Assembly: GCA_023399455.1 (NCBI GenBank)
Contig: JAEWPN010000076.1
Location: forward strand, 1 to 21,808
Source of the DNA: Bacillota bacterium
GTDB taxonomy: Bacteria > Bacillota > Clostridia > Lachnospirales > Lachnospiraceae
Direction of reading: 5' to 3'
DNA length: 21,808 bases
The notes below the pieces were generated by a model. That model saw only the letters and a list, made by a program, of their open reading frames with translations, did not search any database and had not been told where the DNA came from. Of the stretch, positions 1 through 6,635 are shown in pieces; position 1 is the first letter of the stretch, and each line of letters begins with the position of its first letter. Made by a program: the position numbers and the translations under genes.

Positions 1-1
1 G

Positions 2-262
2 CTTAGAAAATTGAATTCGGAACAAGGTGTAACCATTGTAATGGTTCTTCATGACCTGAATCACGCCATCATGTTTTCTGATTACCTGATTGCAATCAAG
101 GATGGAGAAAAGCATAGCTTTGGTGCATCTGAGGATGTCATCATACCATCTACGCTGCGAGAGGTGTTTAACGTAGAAGCAGAGGTAATCCGTCACCCTA
201 TTTTGGGAGTGCCCGTGTGCCTTCCTTATGGCGTGCAGGGTCAATCATTTCAGAGTCGATAA
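2..262 (+). CDS. Iron-siderophore-type ABC transporter ATPase, C-terminal fragment
   Basis: This is the 3' end of a gene that begins before the window; the frame is open from base 2 (Leu-Arg-Lys-Leu-Asn...) to the TAA at 260-262. The visible 86 residues hold the H-loop region (VTIVMVLHDLNHA, the His being the ATP-site switch residue) followed by the usual tail with 'SDYLIAIKDGE' and 'VFNVEAEVIRHPILGVPVCLPYG'. That pattern is typical of FecE/FhuC-type ATPases that energise ferric-siderophore, heme or cobalamin import from the inner face of the membrane. Walker A, signature and Walker B lie outside the window, so intactness and exact substrate cannot be judged. The permease and binding-protein genes would be expected upstream. 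Family call is firm, substrate unknown. Confidence 0.85.
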   Translation, partial: LRKLNSEQGVTIVMVLHDLNHAIMFSDYLIAIKDGEKHSFGASEDVIIPSTLREVFNVEAEVIRHPILGVPVCLPYGVQGQSFQSR

Positions 263-327
263 GTTGCTGTGTGCCGTGAGGCCACACACAGGGGATATAA
301 AATAAAACAATACGAAATAATAAAAAG

Positions 328-379
328 CTGACCTCTTATAAATTAGATCATTTGGGACTAATTTATAGAGGTCAGTTTA
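328..379. terminator. Bidirectional intrinsic terminator between convergent genes
   Basis: Left arm 328-346 (CTGACCTCTTATAAATTAG) pairs with right arm 358-375 (CTAATTTATAGAGGTCAG) with a single bulged base and an 11-nt loop. A-rich sequence precedes it (321-326) and TTTA follows it, so it can terminate the rightward ABC ATPase gene and the leftward LysM gene. The T-tract on the plus strand is short. Confidence 0.75.
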
Positions 380-415
380 ACGTGGTACCAGAGTTCTGTG
401 ATTATTTGTCTTGCC

Positions 416-1168
416 TTACATAAATTGCTGAGGGAACTGGCGCATAATTCCTGAAGAAAAATAATCAGCCATGGACAAGGCTTCCTGCTCTACGCGGTTG
501 AATGCGGCAATATCGACCTCGAAATCGTTTGCGAGCCGGGCCTCAACTTCTTGTGTAGTCAGGTCCAGATGGTCATAAAGCATCCTTTGAACTTCATCGA
601 TACTGTAAAAAGGATTGATGCTGCTAAGTGCTTCCGCAAGCTGGTCCGCGTTCTGATACCATCTGCGGGTAAGCGCTTCTGCTTCCGCAGTCTGATCGTC
701 GCGCAAGGCTGTAATCAAATCGGATCCGATCGTTAAATGTTCGGTCAAAAGCTGTTCGATAGTACCTGCGGTAGCCGGAGAATAGAAGTTTGCAAATATA
801 GCTGCAGTATCCGCCGGATTCTCAAGGAGGCGGGCCGTAGTAGCGCCTTGATCCGCCAGCCTGTTCGCAATGCTGATGAGAAGCAGGCGTGTCCAGTATA
901 TGTGCTGTATCCACGCTTCACGCATATCGCCAAGGAGGTTGAACTGCATGGAAGTGTTGGGGCAGGCAGGGGGATCTGAAGGGAATGCTTGTGAGACAAA
1001 CTGTTCGCCGGGGCAAATGATAATGCTTCTTCCTATTTGAAGGTTATACGGGTCGATGCCCGGATTCAGAGCGAGAATCTCTTGTACCGTAGTCTGGAAA
1101 TAGCGGGAAAGCTGATATAGATTATCACCCCTGCGAATTGTATATTGTACCTTTTGAAGACAATTCAT
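416..1168 (-). CDS. LysM-domain protein with a helical C-terminal domain of unknown function
   Basis: The protein has 250 residues. Residues about 8-54 form one LysM module (YTIRRGDNLYQLSRYFQ ... ILALNPGIDPYNLQIGRSIIICPG), which binds GlcNAc-containing polymers such as peptidoglycan. There is no signal peptide or membrane segment before the LysM. This is more usual for spore-associated LysM proteins, or for proteins acting after lysis, than for secreted hydrolases. Residues about 75-250 are predicted helical and acidic (for example REAWIQHIYWTRLLL, and the tail FSSGIMRQFPQQFM). I recognise no catalytic motif there; I recall similar short Firmicutes domains carrying a doubtful 'acetylglutamate kinase' label, which I would not transfer. 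The ATG at 1168 has an AAGGAG about 8 nt upstream. The gene diverges from the AraC-type gene. Confidence 0.8.
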   Translation of the reverse strand: MNCLQKVQYTIRRGDNLYQLSRYFQTTVQEILALNPGIDPYNLQIGRSIIICPGEQFVSQAFPSDPPACPNTSMQFNLLGDMREAWIQHIYWTRLLLISIANRLADQGATTARLLENPADTAAIFANFYSPATAGTIEQLLTEHLTIGSDLITALRDDQTAEAEALTRRWYQNADQLAEALSSINPFYSIDEVQRMLYDHLDLTTQEVEARLANDFEVDIAAFNRVEQEALSMADYFSSGIMRQFPQQFM

Positions 1169-1237
1169 GGAAAAATCTCCTTTTCATTTATTAGTATCAT
1201 ATGCTCTGGTGTCTTCTTTGCCACCTGTGACTTTTGG

Positions 1238-1267
1238 TATATAGCAGTAGTAAAAGTATTAAGACAA
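1238..1267 (-). promoter_or_regulatory. Candidate promoter for the LysM gene
   Basis: On the minus strand, TTGTCT (1262-1267) and TATATA (1238-1243) are 18 bp apart, and the -10 is preceded by TGC (1244-1246), giving an extended -10. The -35 lies 2 bp outside the 17-bp inverted repeat that begins at 1270. Confidence 0.5.
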
Positions 1268-1269
1268 GA

Positions 1270-1325
1270 TACCATCGTTTGACAAGGTCACACACGGTCG
1301 TATAAGATCTTGTCAAACGATGGTA
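1270..1325. repeat. Perfect 17-bp inverted repeat in a divergent promoter region
   Basis: Left arm 1270-1286 (TACCATCGTTTGACAAG) is the exact reverse complement of right arm 1309-1325 (CTTGTCAAACGATGGTA), 22 nt apart; three more inner pairs are possible, one of them G-T. Neither side carries a T-tract, so it is not an obvious terminator. It sits between the LysM promoter and the AraC-family gene, fitting a regulator-binding site; a structured RNA is the alternative. Confidence 0.75.
1279..1306 (+). promoter_or_regulatory. Candidate promoter inside the inverted repeat
   Basis: TTGACA (1279-1284) lies within the left arm and TATAAG (1301-1306) in the spacer, 16 bp apart. Transcription would begin in the right arm, so a dimer bound to both arms would cover -35 and +1. 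It would drive the AraC-family gene. Confidence 0.4.
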
Positions 1326-1330
1326 AAATT

Positions 1331-1360
1331 GTTTAAATGAAATAAGGGGTATGCTATACT
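1331..1360 (+). promoter_or_regulatory. Candidate extended -10 promoter for the AraC-family gene
   Basis: TGCTATACT (1352-1360) is a strong extended -10. The matching -35 region (about 1331-1337, TTTAAA-like) is poor, as expected for an extended -10 or activated promoter. The start would be near 1367, which leaves the ATG at 1365 outside the message and supports the TTG start at 1401. Confidence 0.5.
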
Positions 1361-1400
1361 GGATATGACAGCGACGGCTTTAAAAAAAGGAGGCGGCAGC

Positions 1401-2333
1401 TTGCGGGTAATTGAGAACATTCAGTTTATAAAAGGCAGTAAAGAAGAAGCGTTGCCGGAGATGCCATTCGGTTTTCCGCATCTTGCTTCATATGTTGAAT
1501 TCAATAAAGATATACGTAGTCAGGTACCCTGGCATTGGCATAAAGAAGTGGAGTTATTTTACATTGAGAGGGGGAGCCTTGAATATCATACGCCGGACGG
1601 GAGGACCATCTTTCCAGCCGGAAGCGGAGGGCTTATCAATTCTAATATCCTGCATATGACAAAGCAGCCCGAGGGAGAGGAGAAAACGATTCAAAAAGTG
1701 CATATTTTTGACGTTTCTCTTATTGGAGGAAGACCGGGGAGTTTGATGGAGCAAAAGTATATCAGGCCGCTTACAGCCTCTCCGTCAATTGAAGTCCTGA
1801 AATTCTGTCCGCAGCAGGAGGAGCATAGAGAGATTCTGGAGAAAATAAGGAAATCCTTTGAAATAGGAGAGGAAGAATTCGCCTATGAAATAAAATTAAA
1901 TGAGCTGTTATCGGGAATTTGGTATCGCCTCCTGGAAATATTAGAAAAGACACAGCATGAAAAACGAGGTAAATCCCTGCGACATGGAAAAACGGATGAA
2001 AAGCTCAAAATGATGCTTATTTTCATTCACGAGCACTATGATGAAAAAATCTCGGTAAAGGAAATTGCGGATGCTGCATTTATCAGTGAACGGGAATGTT
2101 TCCGCTCCTTCAAGGAGAATATGAGAATGACCCCGGTAGAATATCTTAATGATTATAGATTGCAAGCAGCATGTAATTTGCTGGCAGGCAGCAAGGAATC
2201 TGTTACTTCGATAGGAAATGCCTGCGGCATGGGAAGCAGCAGCTATTTTGGAAGAGTGTTCCGGGAGAAGATGGGATATACTCCTATCGAATATCGGAGA
2301 AAACGGCAGGATAGTGATAAAAACTGGCATTAA
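1401..2333 (+). CDS. AraC-family transcriptional regulator with N-terminal cupin sensor
   Basis: As called here it has 310 residues. The N-terminal half is a cupin-type ligand-binding domain (WHWHKEVELFYIERG, then PAGSGGLINSNILHMT), the fold that binds sugars or related small molecules in AraC/XylS regulators. The last ~100 residues hold the two helix-turn-helix units: ISVKEIADAAFISERECFRS, and SIGNACGMGSSSYFGRVFREKMGYTPIEYR. I chose TTG 1401 because AAGGAGG (1387-1393) lies 7 nt before it. An in-frame ATG at 1365 has no ribosome binding site and sits at the predicted transcription start. The target genes are unknown; autoregulation through the inverted repeat at 1270-1325 and control of the divergent LysM gene are reasonable guesses. 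No metabolic gene adjoins it to hint at a ligand. Confidence 0.85.
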   Translation: MRVIENIQFIKGSKEEALPEMPFGFPHLASYVEFNKDIRSQVPWHWHKEVELFYIERGSLEYHTPDGRTIFPAGSGGLINSNILHMTKQPEGEEKTIQKVHIFDVSLIGGRPGSLMEQKYIRPLTASPSIEVLKFCPQQEEHREILEKIRKSFEIGEEEFAYEIKLNELLSGIWYRLLEILEKTQHEKRGKSLRHGKTDEKLKMMLIFIHEHYDEKISVKEIADAAFISERECFRSFKENMRMTPVEYLNDYRLQAACNLLAGSKESVTSIGNACGMGSSSYFGRVFREKMGYTPIEYRRKRQDSDKNWH

Positions 2334-2661
2334 AGGTATATTTTTTTGAGAGTATCTGCGTTATATTAATATCGTAACGAGCCAACCTTATAGAACCTGA
2401 GAAATAGGTTGAAGGTCCATACCGGATTCCAAGGACTATTTGAGAATAGTCAATTGTTTAATTAGCTGATGTATATATTTCATCATAAATAAAGGGCTTG
2501 TTTACCAAATATGAGTAAACAAGCCCGACCCTTTTATGAAGGAAATCTCGATAAATATAAGGTTACCGGCGCAGTCGAGAAAGGCTCATAGTCCGGAATT
2601 TGTAATTCCATTTGACATACAGCAGACTAGTGCAAGGTTAAAGTATTGTGAAGATATAAAT
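2334..2661. other. Intergenic stretch without a supported gene
   Basis: No convincing gene was found here. It holds two small stem-loops (ACCTT..AACCT with AGGTT.AAGGT at about 2380-2416, and GACTATT/AATAGTC at 2434-2451) and the terminator-like hairpin at 2494-2535. A 58-codon ATG frame starts at 2536 and ends TGA at 2710-2712. It lacks a ribosome binding site and runs through the bioY operator and promoter, so it is probably chance or a decayed remnant; its translation resembles nothing I know. Confidence 0.5.
2494..2535. terminator. Intrinsic terminator-like hairpin
   Basis: GGGCTTGTTTAC (2494-2505) pairs perfectly with GTAAACAAGCCC (2515-2526) over a 9-nt loop. CTTTT follows at 2531-2535 and AAATAAA precedes the left arm, so it could act in both directions. 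It is 160 bp past the AraC-family stop codon and insulates bioY from upstream transcription. Confidence 0.65.
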
Positions 2662-2700
2662 GCCATTGTAAACCTATATTTTAAAAAGGTTGACAATGGC
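2662..2700. promoter_or_regulatory. BirA-type biotin operator upstream of bioY
   Basis: TTGTAAAC (2666-2673) and GTTGACAA (2689-2696) are 15 nt apart, matching the Firmicutes BirA site (TTGTTAAC-N14-16-GTTAACAA type). The symmetry extends to 13-nt arms, GCCATTGTAAACC and GGTTGACAATGGC, with one mismatch. The right half contains the -35 of the bioY promoter, so biotinyl-AMP-loaded BirA would block RNA polymerase. Confidence 0.8.
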
Positions 2701-2718
2701 GTTTTTAAATGATATACT
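2690..2718 (+). promoter_or_regulatory. bioY promoter
   Basis: TTGACA (2690-2695) and TATACT (2713-2718) are separated by exactly 17 bp. The -35 lies inside the right half of the BirA-type operator. Transcription would begin about 2725, leaving a leader of roughly 100 nt before the chosen start codon. Confidence 0.8.
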
Positions 2719-2832
2719 TTCTCCGAGCTCAAGAAAAATAATAATAATTACAACGTAAAAATCTTTAAATTGAGACGGAGGATAGTGTGGAAAACAAATT
2801 TTTCAGGCTATGAGAAAGGTATGGTTATTAAT

Positions 2833-3390
2833 ATGGACACAGTGAAGATGAGAAAAAGTAAGACGTATGATATGGTATACATAGCAATTTTTGCAGTTTT
2901 AATAGCAATTTGTTCCTGGATAGCGATTCCGACGATGGTGCCGTTTACCTTGCAGACCTTTGGAGTCTTCTTGGCGGTAGGTGTGTTAGGAGGTAAGAGA
3001 GGAACGGTTGCGGTTTTAATTTATATTCTGCTGGGAGCGATCGGAGTGCCGGTATGGTCAGGATTTACGGGAGGTATAGGGGTTCTGCTGAACAATACGG
3101 GAGGATATATTATTGGTTTCTTGTTTATTGCGCTCATTATGTGGGGTGCAGAGAAGCTGTTTGGCAGAAAGAATTGGGTAATGATAGTTTCTATGGCGTT
3201 GGGGCTGGTGGTCTGCTATGCTTTTGGAACATTGTGGTTCATGATGCTGTATCTTAAGAATACGGGAGCGATCGGACTCGGAACAGTTCTTGGCTGGTGC
3301 GTAATTCCATTTATTATTCCTGATATTTTGAAGATGGCACTGGCGTTTATCCTTAGCAGGCGTTTAAATAAAGTAATTGGAACTTTATAA
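2833..3390 (+). CDS. bioY: BioY, substrate-binding (S) component of a biotin ECF transporter
   Basis: BioY is an integral membrane protein that captures biotin, alone or with the energy-coupling EcfA/A'/T module encoded elsewhere. This 185-residue version has six hydrophobic segments and family motifs: PTMVPFTLQTFGVFLAVGVLGGKRG, YILLGAIGVPVWSGFTGG, and the late conserved PFIIPDILKMALA. The strong promoter and BirA-type operator fit biotin-repressed expression. The start is uncertain. ATG 2833 (MDTVKMRKSK) is preceded by AAAGG about 13 nt away; ATG 2821 is too close to it, and a TTG at 2770 would give a long atypical N-terminus. No terminator follows, so the DUF1284 gene 75 nt downstream may be co-transcribed. 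No biotin-synthesis genes are in the window, suggesting a scavenging role. Confidence 0.92.
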   Translation: MDTVKMRKSKTYDMVYIAIFAVLIAICSWIAIPTMVPFTLQTFGVFLAVGVLGGKRGTVAVLIYILLGAIGVPVWSGFTGGIGVLLNNTGGYIIGFLFIALIMWGAEKLFGRKNWVMIVSMALGLVVCYAFGTLWFMMLYLKNTGAIGLGTVLGWCVIPFIIPDILKMALAFILSRRLNKVIGTL

Positions 3391-3465
3391 GATTAGATAA
3401 GTGAAGCATCTCGCTCGGTACAAGCAGTTTTCAGACACATCCTAGGACAAGGAAATAAAAACATT

Positions 3466-3834
3466 ATGAAATTATATGAAATAAGGCCGCATCATGGGCT
3501 GTGCCTCTCTTTTTTTGGAGGAAAGGGTTACAGCAGTGAATTCGTAAAGCATATGACGCAGATAAAAGCGGAGGTCGGTAAGAATCCCATAGTCCTTCTC
3601 CATAGCCGGACGGATGAAATATGCAGTGTTTGCCCGCATAATAAAAACGGGCTGTGTGAAAGTGAGGAAAAGGTACAGCGGTATGATAAAGAAGTGCTTC
3701 GTTTATGCGGCTTGGACCAGAGAACGGAAATAGAATGGAGACTGTTCGAGAAGCTTTTGAATGGCAATATCCTGGACGCCGGTAAACGTGAAGAGGTCTG
3801 CGGTGATTGCGAGTGGAATACCATTTGCAAGTAG
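3466..3834 (+). CDS. DUF1284 family small cysteine-rich protein
   Basis: The 122-residue protein begins with the family's IRPHHGLCLSFF (His9, His10, Cys13). It carries Cys53-x2-Cys56-P...Cys64 and a C-terminal Cys112-x2-Cys115-x5-Cys121 (VCGDCEWNTIC). The three Cys clusters suggest an iron-sulfur or zinc site; the family has no established function that I know. It is cytoplasmic, with no signal peptide or membrane helix. AAGGA lies 12 nt before the ATG. It follows bioY after 75 nt with no terminator, so biotin-dependent co-regulation is possible, but a functional link to biotin is only inference. The gene is convergent with the MerR-type gene. Confidence 0.85.
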   Translation: MKLYEIRPHHGLCLSFFGGKGYSSEFVKHMTQIKAEVGKNPIVLLHSRTDEICSVCPHNKNGLCESEEKVQRYDKEVLRLCGLDQRTEIEWRLFEKLLNGNILDAGKREEVCGDCEWNTICK

Positions 3835-3856
3835 GTTTTATATAGAGGAATGGCCA

Positions 3857-3885
3857 CAGGCCGGTAGCTTTTGCTTACCGGCCTG
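3857..3885. terminator. Hairpin between convergent genes, weak terminator candidate
   Basis: CAGGCCGGTA (3857-3866) pairs with TACCGGCCTG (3876-3885), a 10-bp G+C-rich stem with a 9-nt loop. It overlaps the last codons of the MerR-type gene and lies 23 nt past the DUF1284 stop. Neither strand has a T-tract, so terminator activity is uncertain. Confidence 0.45.
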
Positions 3886-4621
3886 CGCAGTAGATTTCAA
3901 TTGATTCCGACATGAACCGGGCGGTACCATCGCCGAATTCGTCCAGATTTTTACGGAATCGTTCATCCCCGGTATACATCATGCCGAGGGAGGCGAGCAT
4001 TTCATCGCTGCACGTGTAAAAGTGGTTGGAAATACAATCCTGCCAGCGTTTTACCGCAGCCTGCGCCTGTGAGCTGTCGGGGGAAAGTCCCTGGCTGCTA
4101 AGGCCCGCGAAGGTACGGAAGATTTCCTTTACCTCCGCGTCGATCTGTGCCCATTGATCTTTAGTGTAAGAGGCTGTGCGTTTTTGGCTCTGCGCATAGG
4201 CCTGCGTGCTGCCCCAGCGCTCCTTGACTTCCTCTGCGTATTCTTTCATCGATTCTTCGATTTCTGTCATATCAAATTCTTTAAAACTCATTTTAGACTC
4301 TCCTTTTAACGTTTTTTCTGTCAAATTAATTAAATTGTTCAGACGTTCCCGTTTTTTAAGAAGCAGCTCCCGATGCTTTTGCAAAGCTTTTGTTTTATCG
4401 AAGAAGGGACTGGTCACGATTTCCTTTATTTCATTTAAGGGAAAATCGAGCTCCCTGAAAAACAATATTTGCTGCAGCAGTTCGAGGTTTTCTTCATTAT
4501 AAAGGCGATAACCTGCTTGGGTCACAACGCCCGGCTTTAATAATCCTATTTCATCATAATAGTGAAGAGTGCGCACAGTAACCCCGGTTAGGTCTGCTAT
4601 TTCTTTTATTTTTAATTTCAA
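3875..4621 (-). CDS. MerR-family regulator with TipAS-type drug-binding domain (Mta/TipA-like)
   Basis: This 248-residue regulator has an N-terminal winged helix (KIKEIADLTGVTVRTLHYYDEIGLLKP ... GYRLYNEENLELLQQILFF). A dimerising coiled coil follows at about 75-110, then a C-terminal TipAS-like domain (about 115-245) that in this family binds thiopeptides and other hydrophobic drugs. Family members activate efflux or resistance genes and themselves by untwisting promoters with overlong spacers, and this gene's own promoter has one. The start is TTG at 4621, with GGAGG 10 nt upstream. Its neighbour on the same strand is an ABC drug-type exporter operon, but that operon has its own marR gene and ends just upstream, so control of the exporter by this protein is not shown. 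Confidence 0.9.
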   Translation of the reverse strand: MKLKIKEIADLTGVTVRTLHYYDEIGLLKPGVVTQAGYRLYNEENLELLQQILFFRELDFPLNEIKEIVTSPFFDKTKALQKHRELLLKKRERLNNLINLTEKTLKGESKMSFKEFDMTEIEESMKEYAEEVKERWGSTQAYAQSQKRTASYTKDQWAQIDAEVKEIFRTFAGLSSQGLSPDSSQAQAAVKRWQDCISNHFYTCSDEMLASLGMMYTGDERFRKNLDEFGDGTARFMSESIEIYCAGR

Positions 4622-4655
4622 TGCGGGAACACCTCCATTTCTCGGCCGTAGCTAC

Positions 4656-4686
4656 AATCTACACTATGACGTAACGTGAGAGTCAA
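4656..4686 (-). promoter_or_regulatory. MerR-type promoter with 19-bp spacer and dyad operator
   Basis: On the minus strand, TTGACT (4681-4686) and TAGATT (4656-4661) are 19 bp apart, the spacing typical of MerR-activated promoters. The spacer carries imperfect dyad symmetry around ACGT-T-ACGT (ACTnTnACGT-T-ACGTnAnAGT). This is a good autoregulatory site for the TipA/Mta-like gene directly downstream. Confidence 0.75.
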
Positions 4687-4730
4687 CATATTTTTGCAAA
4701 ATATTTTTAGATATTTTAAGTTCTTCCAGC

Positions 4731-6635
4731 CTATGCCGAAGTCTCGGCATATTCGTCTGCGGATTCAAAGGCTCCGGTATAAAGCTGATAATACCGGCCC
4801 TTTTGCTCAATTAGATCATCATGACTGCCGCGTTCAATAATGCGGCCGTTATCGAGCACCATAATCGCCTCAGAATTTTGTATGGTAGACAGGCGATGGG
4901 CGATGACCAGCACAGTACGTCCGTCCATAAGGGCATCCATGCCTTTTTGCACCAGTTTCTCGGTTCGCGTATCGATACTGGAGGTAGCTTCGTCCAAAAT
5001 CATCACCGGAGGATCGGCGACCGCTGCCCGGGCAATAGAAAGAAGCTGCCTCTGACCTTGAGATAAGCCGGAGCCGTCACCGGAAAGTACAGTATCATAT
5101 CCGTCAGGCAGTCTGGTGATGAATCCGTCCGCACCTGCCAGCTTTGCCGCCGCAACGACCTCTTCGTCGGTTGCATCCAGCTTGCCGTAACGGATGTTGT
5201 TCATTACAGTATCGGTGAATAAGTGCGTATCCTGGAGAACGATTCCAAGAGAGCGGCGTAAATCACTCTTTTTGATCTTATTGATATTGATGCCGTCGTA
5301 CCGGATTTTTCCATCCGCAATGTCATAAAAGCGGTTCAATAGATTGCTGATCGTCGTCTTGCCGGCGCCGGTCGCACCCACGAAGGCGATTTTCTGACCC
5401 GGCTTAGCAAAAAGCGAAACGTTATGAAGCACGGTTTTTTCTCCGTCATAGCTGAAATCCACATCGTCAAAAACAATATCTCCCTTTACTTCGGTAAAGG
5501 TCAGCTTGCCGTCGCCGTGGGGATGTTTCCACGCCCATATGCCGGTGCGCGCTGTGGTTTCCCTCAGCTCGTCATGTTCATCATAGACAGCGTTAACAAG
5601 AGTTACATAGCCTTTATCCTGTTCCGGTTGTTCATCCATCAGGGCAAAGATACGCTCTGCTCCGGCGAGAGCCGCCACCACAGAATTAATCTGCTGGGAT
5701 ATTTGACCGATGGGTTGGCTGAAGGACTTGGTTAGCTGTAAGAAGCTGGCGATAGCACCCAATGTAAGGCCGCCTATGCCGGAAATGGCCAGTGCGCCGC
5801 CTGCGATAGCTACGATGACATAGGCGAGATTAGATAGATTACCCATGACCGGCATCATGACGTTGGCATATTTATTTGCATTTTTTCCGCTATCAAAAAG
5901 CTGCTCATTTTTCTCATCGAAGCCCCGCTTGCTTTCTTCCTCATAGCAGAACGCCTTGACGATTTTCTGGCCGTTTATCATTTCCTCGATATAACCGTTC
6001 ACGCTCCCTATATCCTTTTGCTGTTTCACGAAGTATGCGCCGCTTTTTCCCGCTATCATCCCGGTTACTTTAAGCATGAGAAATACCATGAGAAGAACGA
6101 GTATTGTAAGAGGAATGCTTGTGTAAACCATGGCGCAGAACACCAGCACTATGGTCAAAAGGGAAGAGAACAATGCGGGAATACTCTGGGAAATCATCTG
6201 CCGAAGCGTATCGATATCGTTGGTATAGCGGCTCATGATATCTCCATAGCTGTTCGTGTCGAAATAACGGATGGGAAGCTTCTGCATCCCTGTGAACATC
6301 TCATCACGGATGCGCTTCTGAACGCCCTGTCCGATGACTACCATCTGCCTGTTGTATACATAGGTGGAAATAACGCCGGAAAGGTAGATGATACCCATCA
6401 TTCCTATTGCGTATATCAAGCTCGTAAAGACGGGATTTTCTACGCCCATCAAAGGTGCGATATAATCGTCGATTAAAATCTGAAGAAAAAGGGATCCCGC
6501 CACACCTGCTGCCGCACTGATCAGAATAAATAGCAATACGATGGAAAAGCGCAGCTTATAAGTACTTGTGACGTATCGCAAAAGCCGTGATACCGTACCT
6601 TTATTAAATTGAGATTTTTCATTAGGCCGCTCCAT
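4731..6635 (-). CDS. ABC multidrug-type exporter half-transporter with the catalytic Glu
   Basis: The 634-residue half-transporter has six membrane helices (about 30-330) and a C-terminal ATPase domain: Walker A GATGAGKT (420-427), signature LSQGQ (524-528, second residue of the usual GG changed to Q), Walker B with catalytic Glu549, and switch His580. Between the two regions lies an extra linker of about 40 residues (GYVTLVNAVYDEHDELRE ... WAWKHPHGDG), as in YheH/LmrD-like subunits. Its signature completes the degenerate ATP site of the partner subunit. I chose ATG 6635 (MERPNEKS) with AGGAGG just upstream. Starting further upstream would place ~70 residues of non-family sequence over the partner's coding region. 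It overlaps the upstream partner gene by 14 nt, implying translational coupling. Substrates are probably drugs or lipids, not determinable here. Confidence 0.92.
   Translation of the reverse strand: MERPNEKSQFNKGTVSRLLRYVTSTYKLRFSIVLLFILISAAAGVAGSLFLQILIDDYIAPLMGVENPVFTSLIYAIGMMGIIYLSGVISTYVYNRQMVVIGQGVQKRIRDEMFTGMQKLPIRYFDTNSYGDIMSRYTNDIDTLRQMISQSIPALFSSLLTIVLVFCAMVYTSIPLTILVLLMVFLMLKVTGMIAGKSGAYFVKQQKDIGSVNGYIEEMINGQKIVKAFCYEEESKRGFDEKNEQLFDSGKNANKYANVMMPVMGNLSNLAYVIVAIAGGALAISGIGGLTLGAIASFLQLTKSFSQPIGQISQQINSVVAALAGAERIFALMDEQPEQDKGYVTLVNAVYDEHDELRETTARTGIWAWKHPHGDGKLTFTEVKGDIVFDDVDFSYDGEKTVLHNVSLFAKPGQKIAFVGATGAGKTTISNLLNRFYDIADGKIRYDGININKIKKSDLRRSLGIVLQDTHLFTDTVMNNIRYGKLDATDEEVVAAAKLAGADGFITRLPDGYDTVLSGDGSGLSQGQRQLLSIARAAVADPPVMILDEATSSIDTRTEKLVQKGMDALMDGRTVLVIAHRLSTIQNSEAIMVLDNGRIIERGSHDDLIEQKGRYYQLYTGAFESADEYAETSA
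4732..4751 (-). terminator. Hairpin at the 3' end of the ABC exporter operon
   Basis: On the minus strand TATGCCGA-GACT-TCGGCATA forms a perfect 8-bp stem with a 4-nt loop that spans the last codons and stop of the second exporter gene. No T-tract follows directly, so it may only mark the message end or protect it. Confidence 0.35.

Noticed and set aside
1270..1325. The 17-bp inverted repeat as transposon ends or a simple terminator
   Set aside because: Only 22 nt separate the arms, no transposase or target duplication is present, and no T-tract follows on either strand.
1939..2330. A 129-codon minus-strand frame opposite the AraC-family gene
   Set aside because: It lies fully antisense to a well-supported helix-turn-helix coding region and has no recognisable features.
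2380..2451. Two stem-loops downstream of the AraC-family gene as a riboswitch or small RNA
   Set aside because: The stems are short and match no riboswitch core I know, and no promoter or T-tract frames them.
2770..2832. TTG 2770 or GTG 2785 as bioY start
   Set aside because: They would add an unusual charged N-terminus. GGAGG is only 3 nt from GTG 2785 and downstream of TTG 2770, and family members start close to the first membrane helix.
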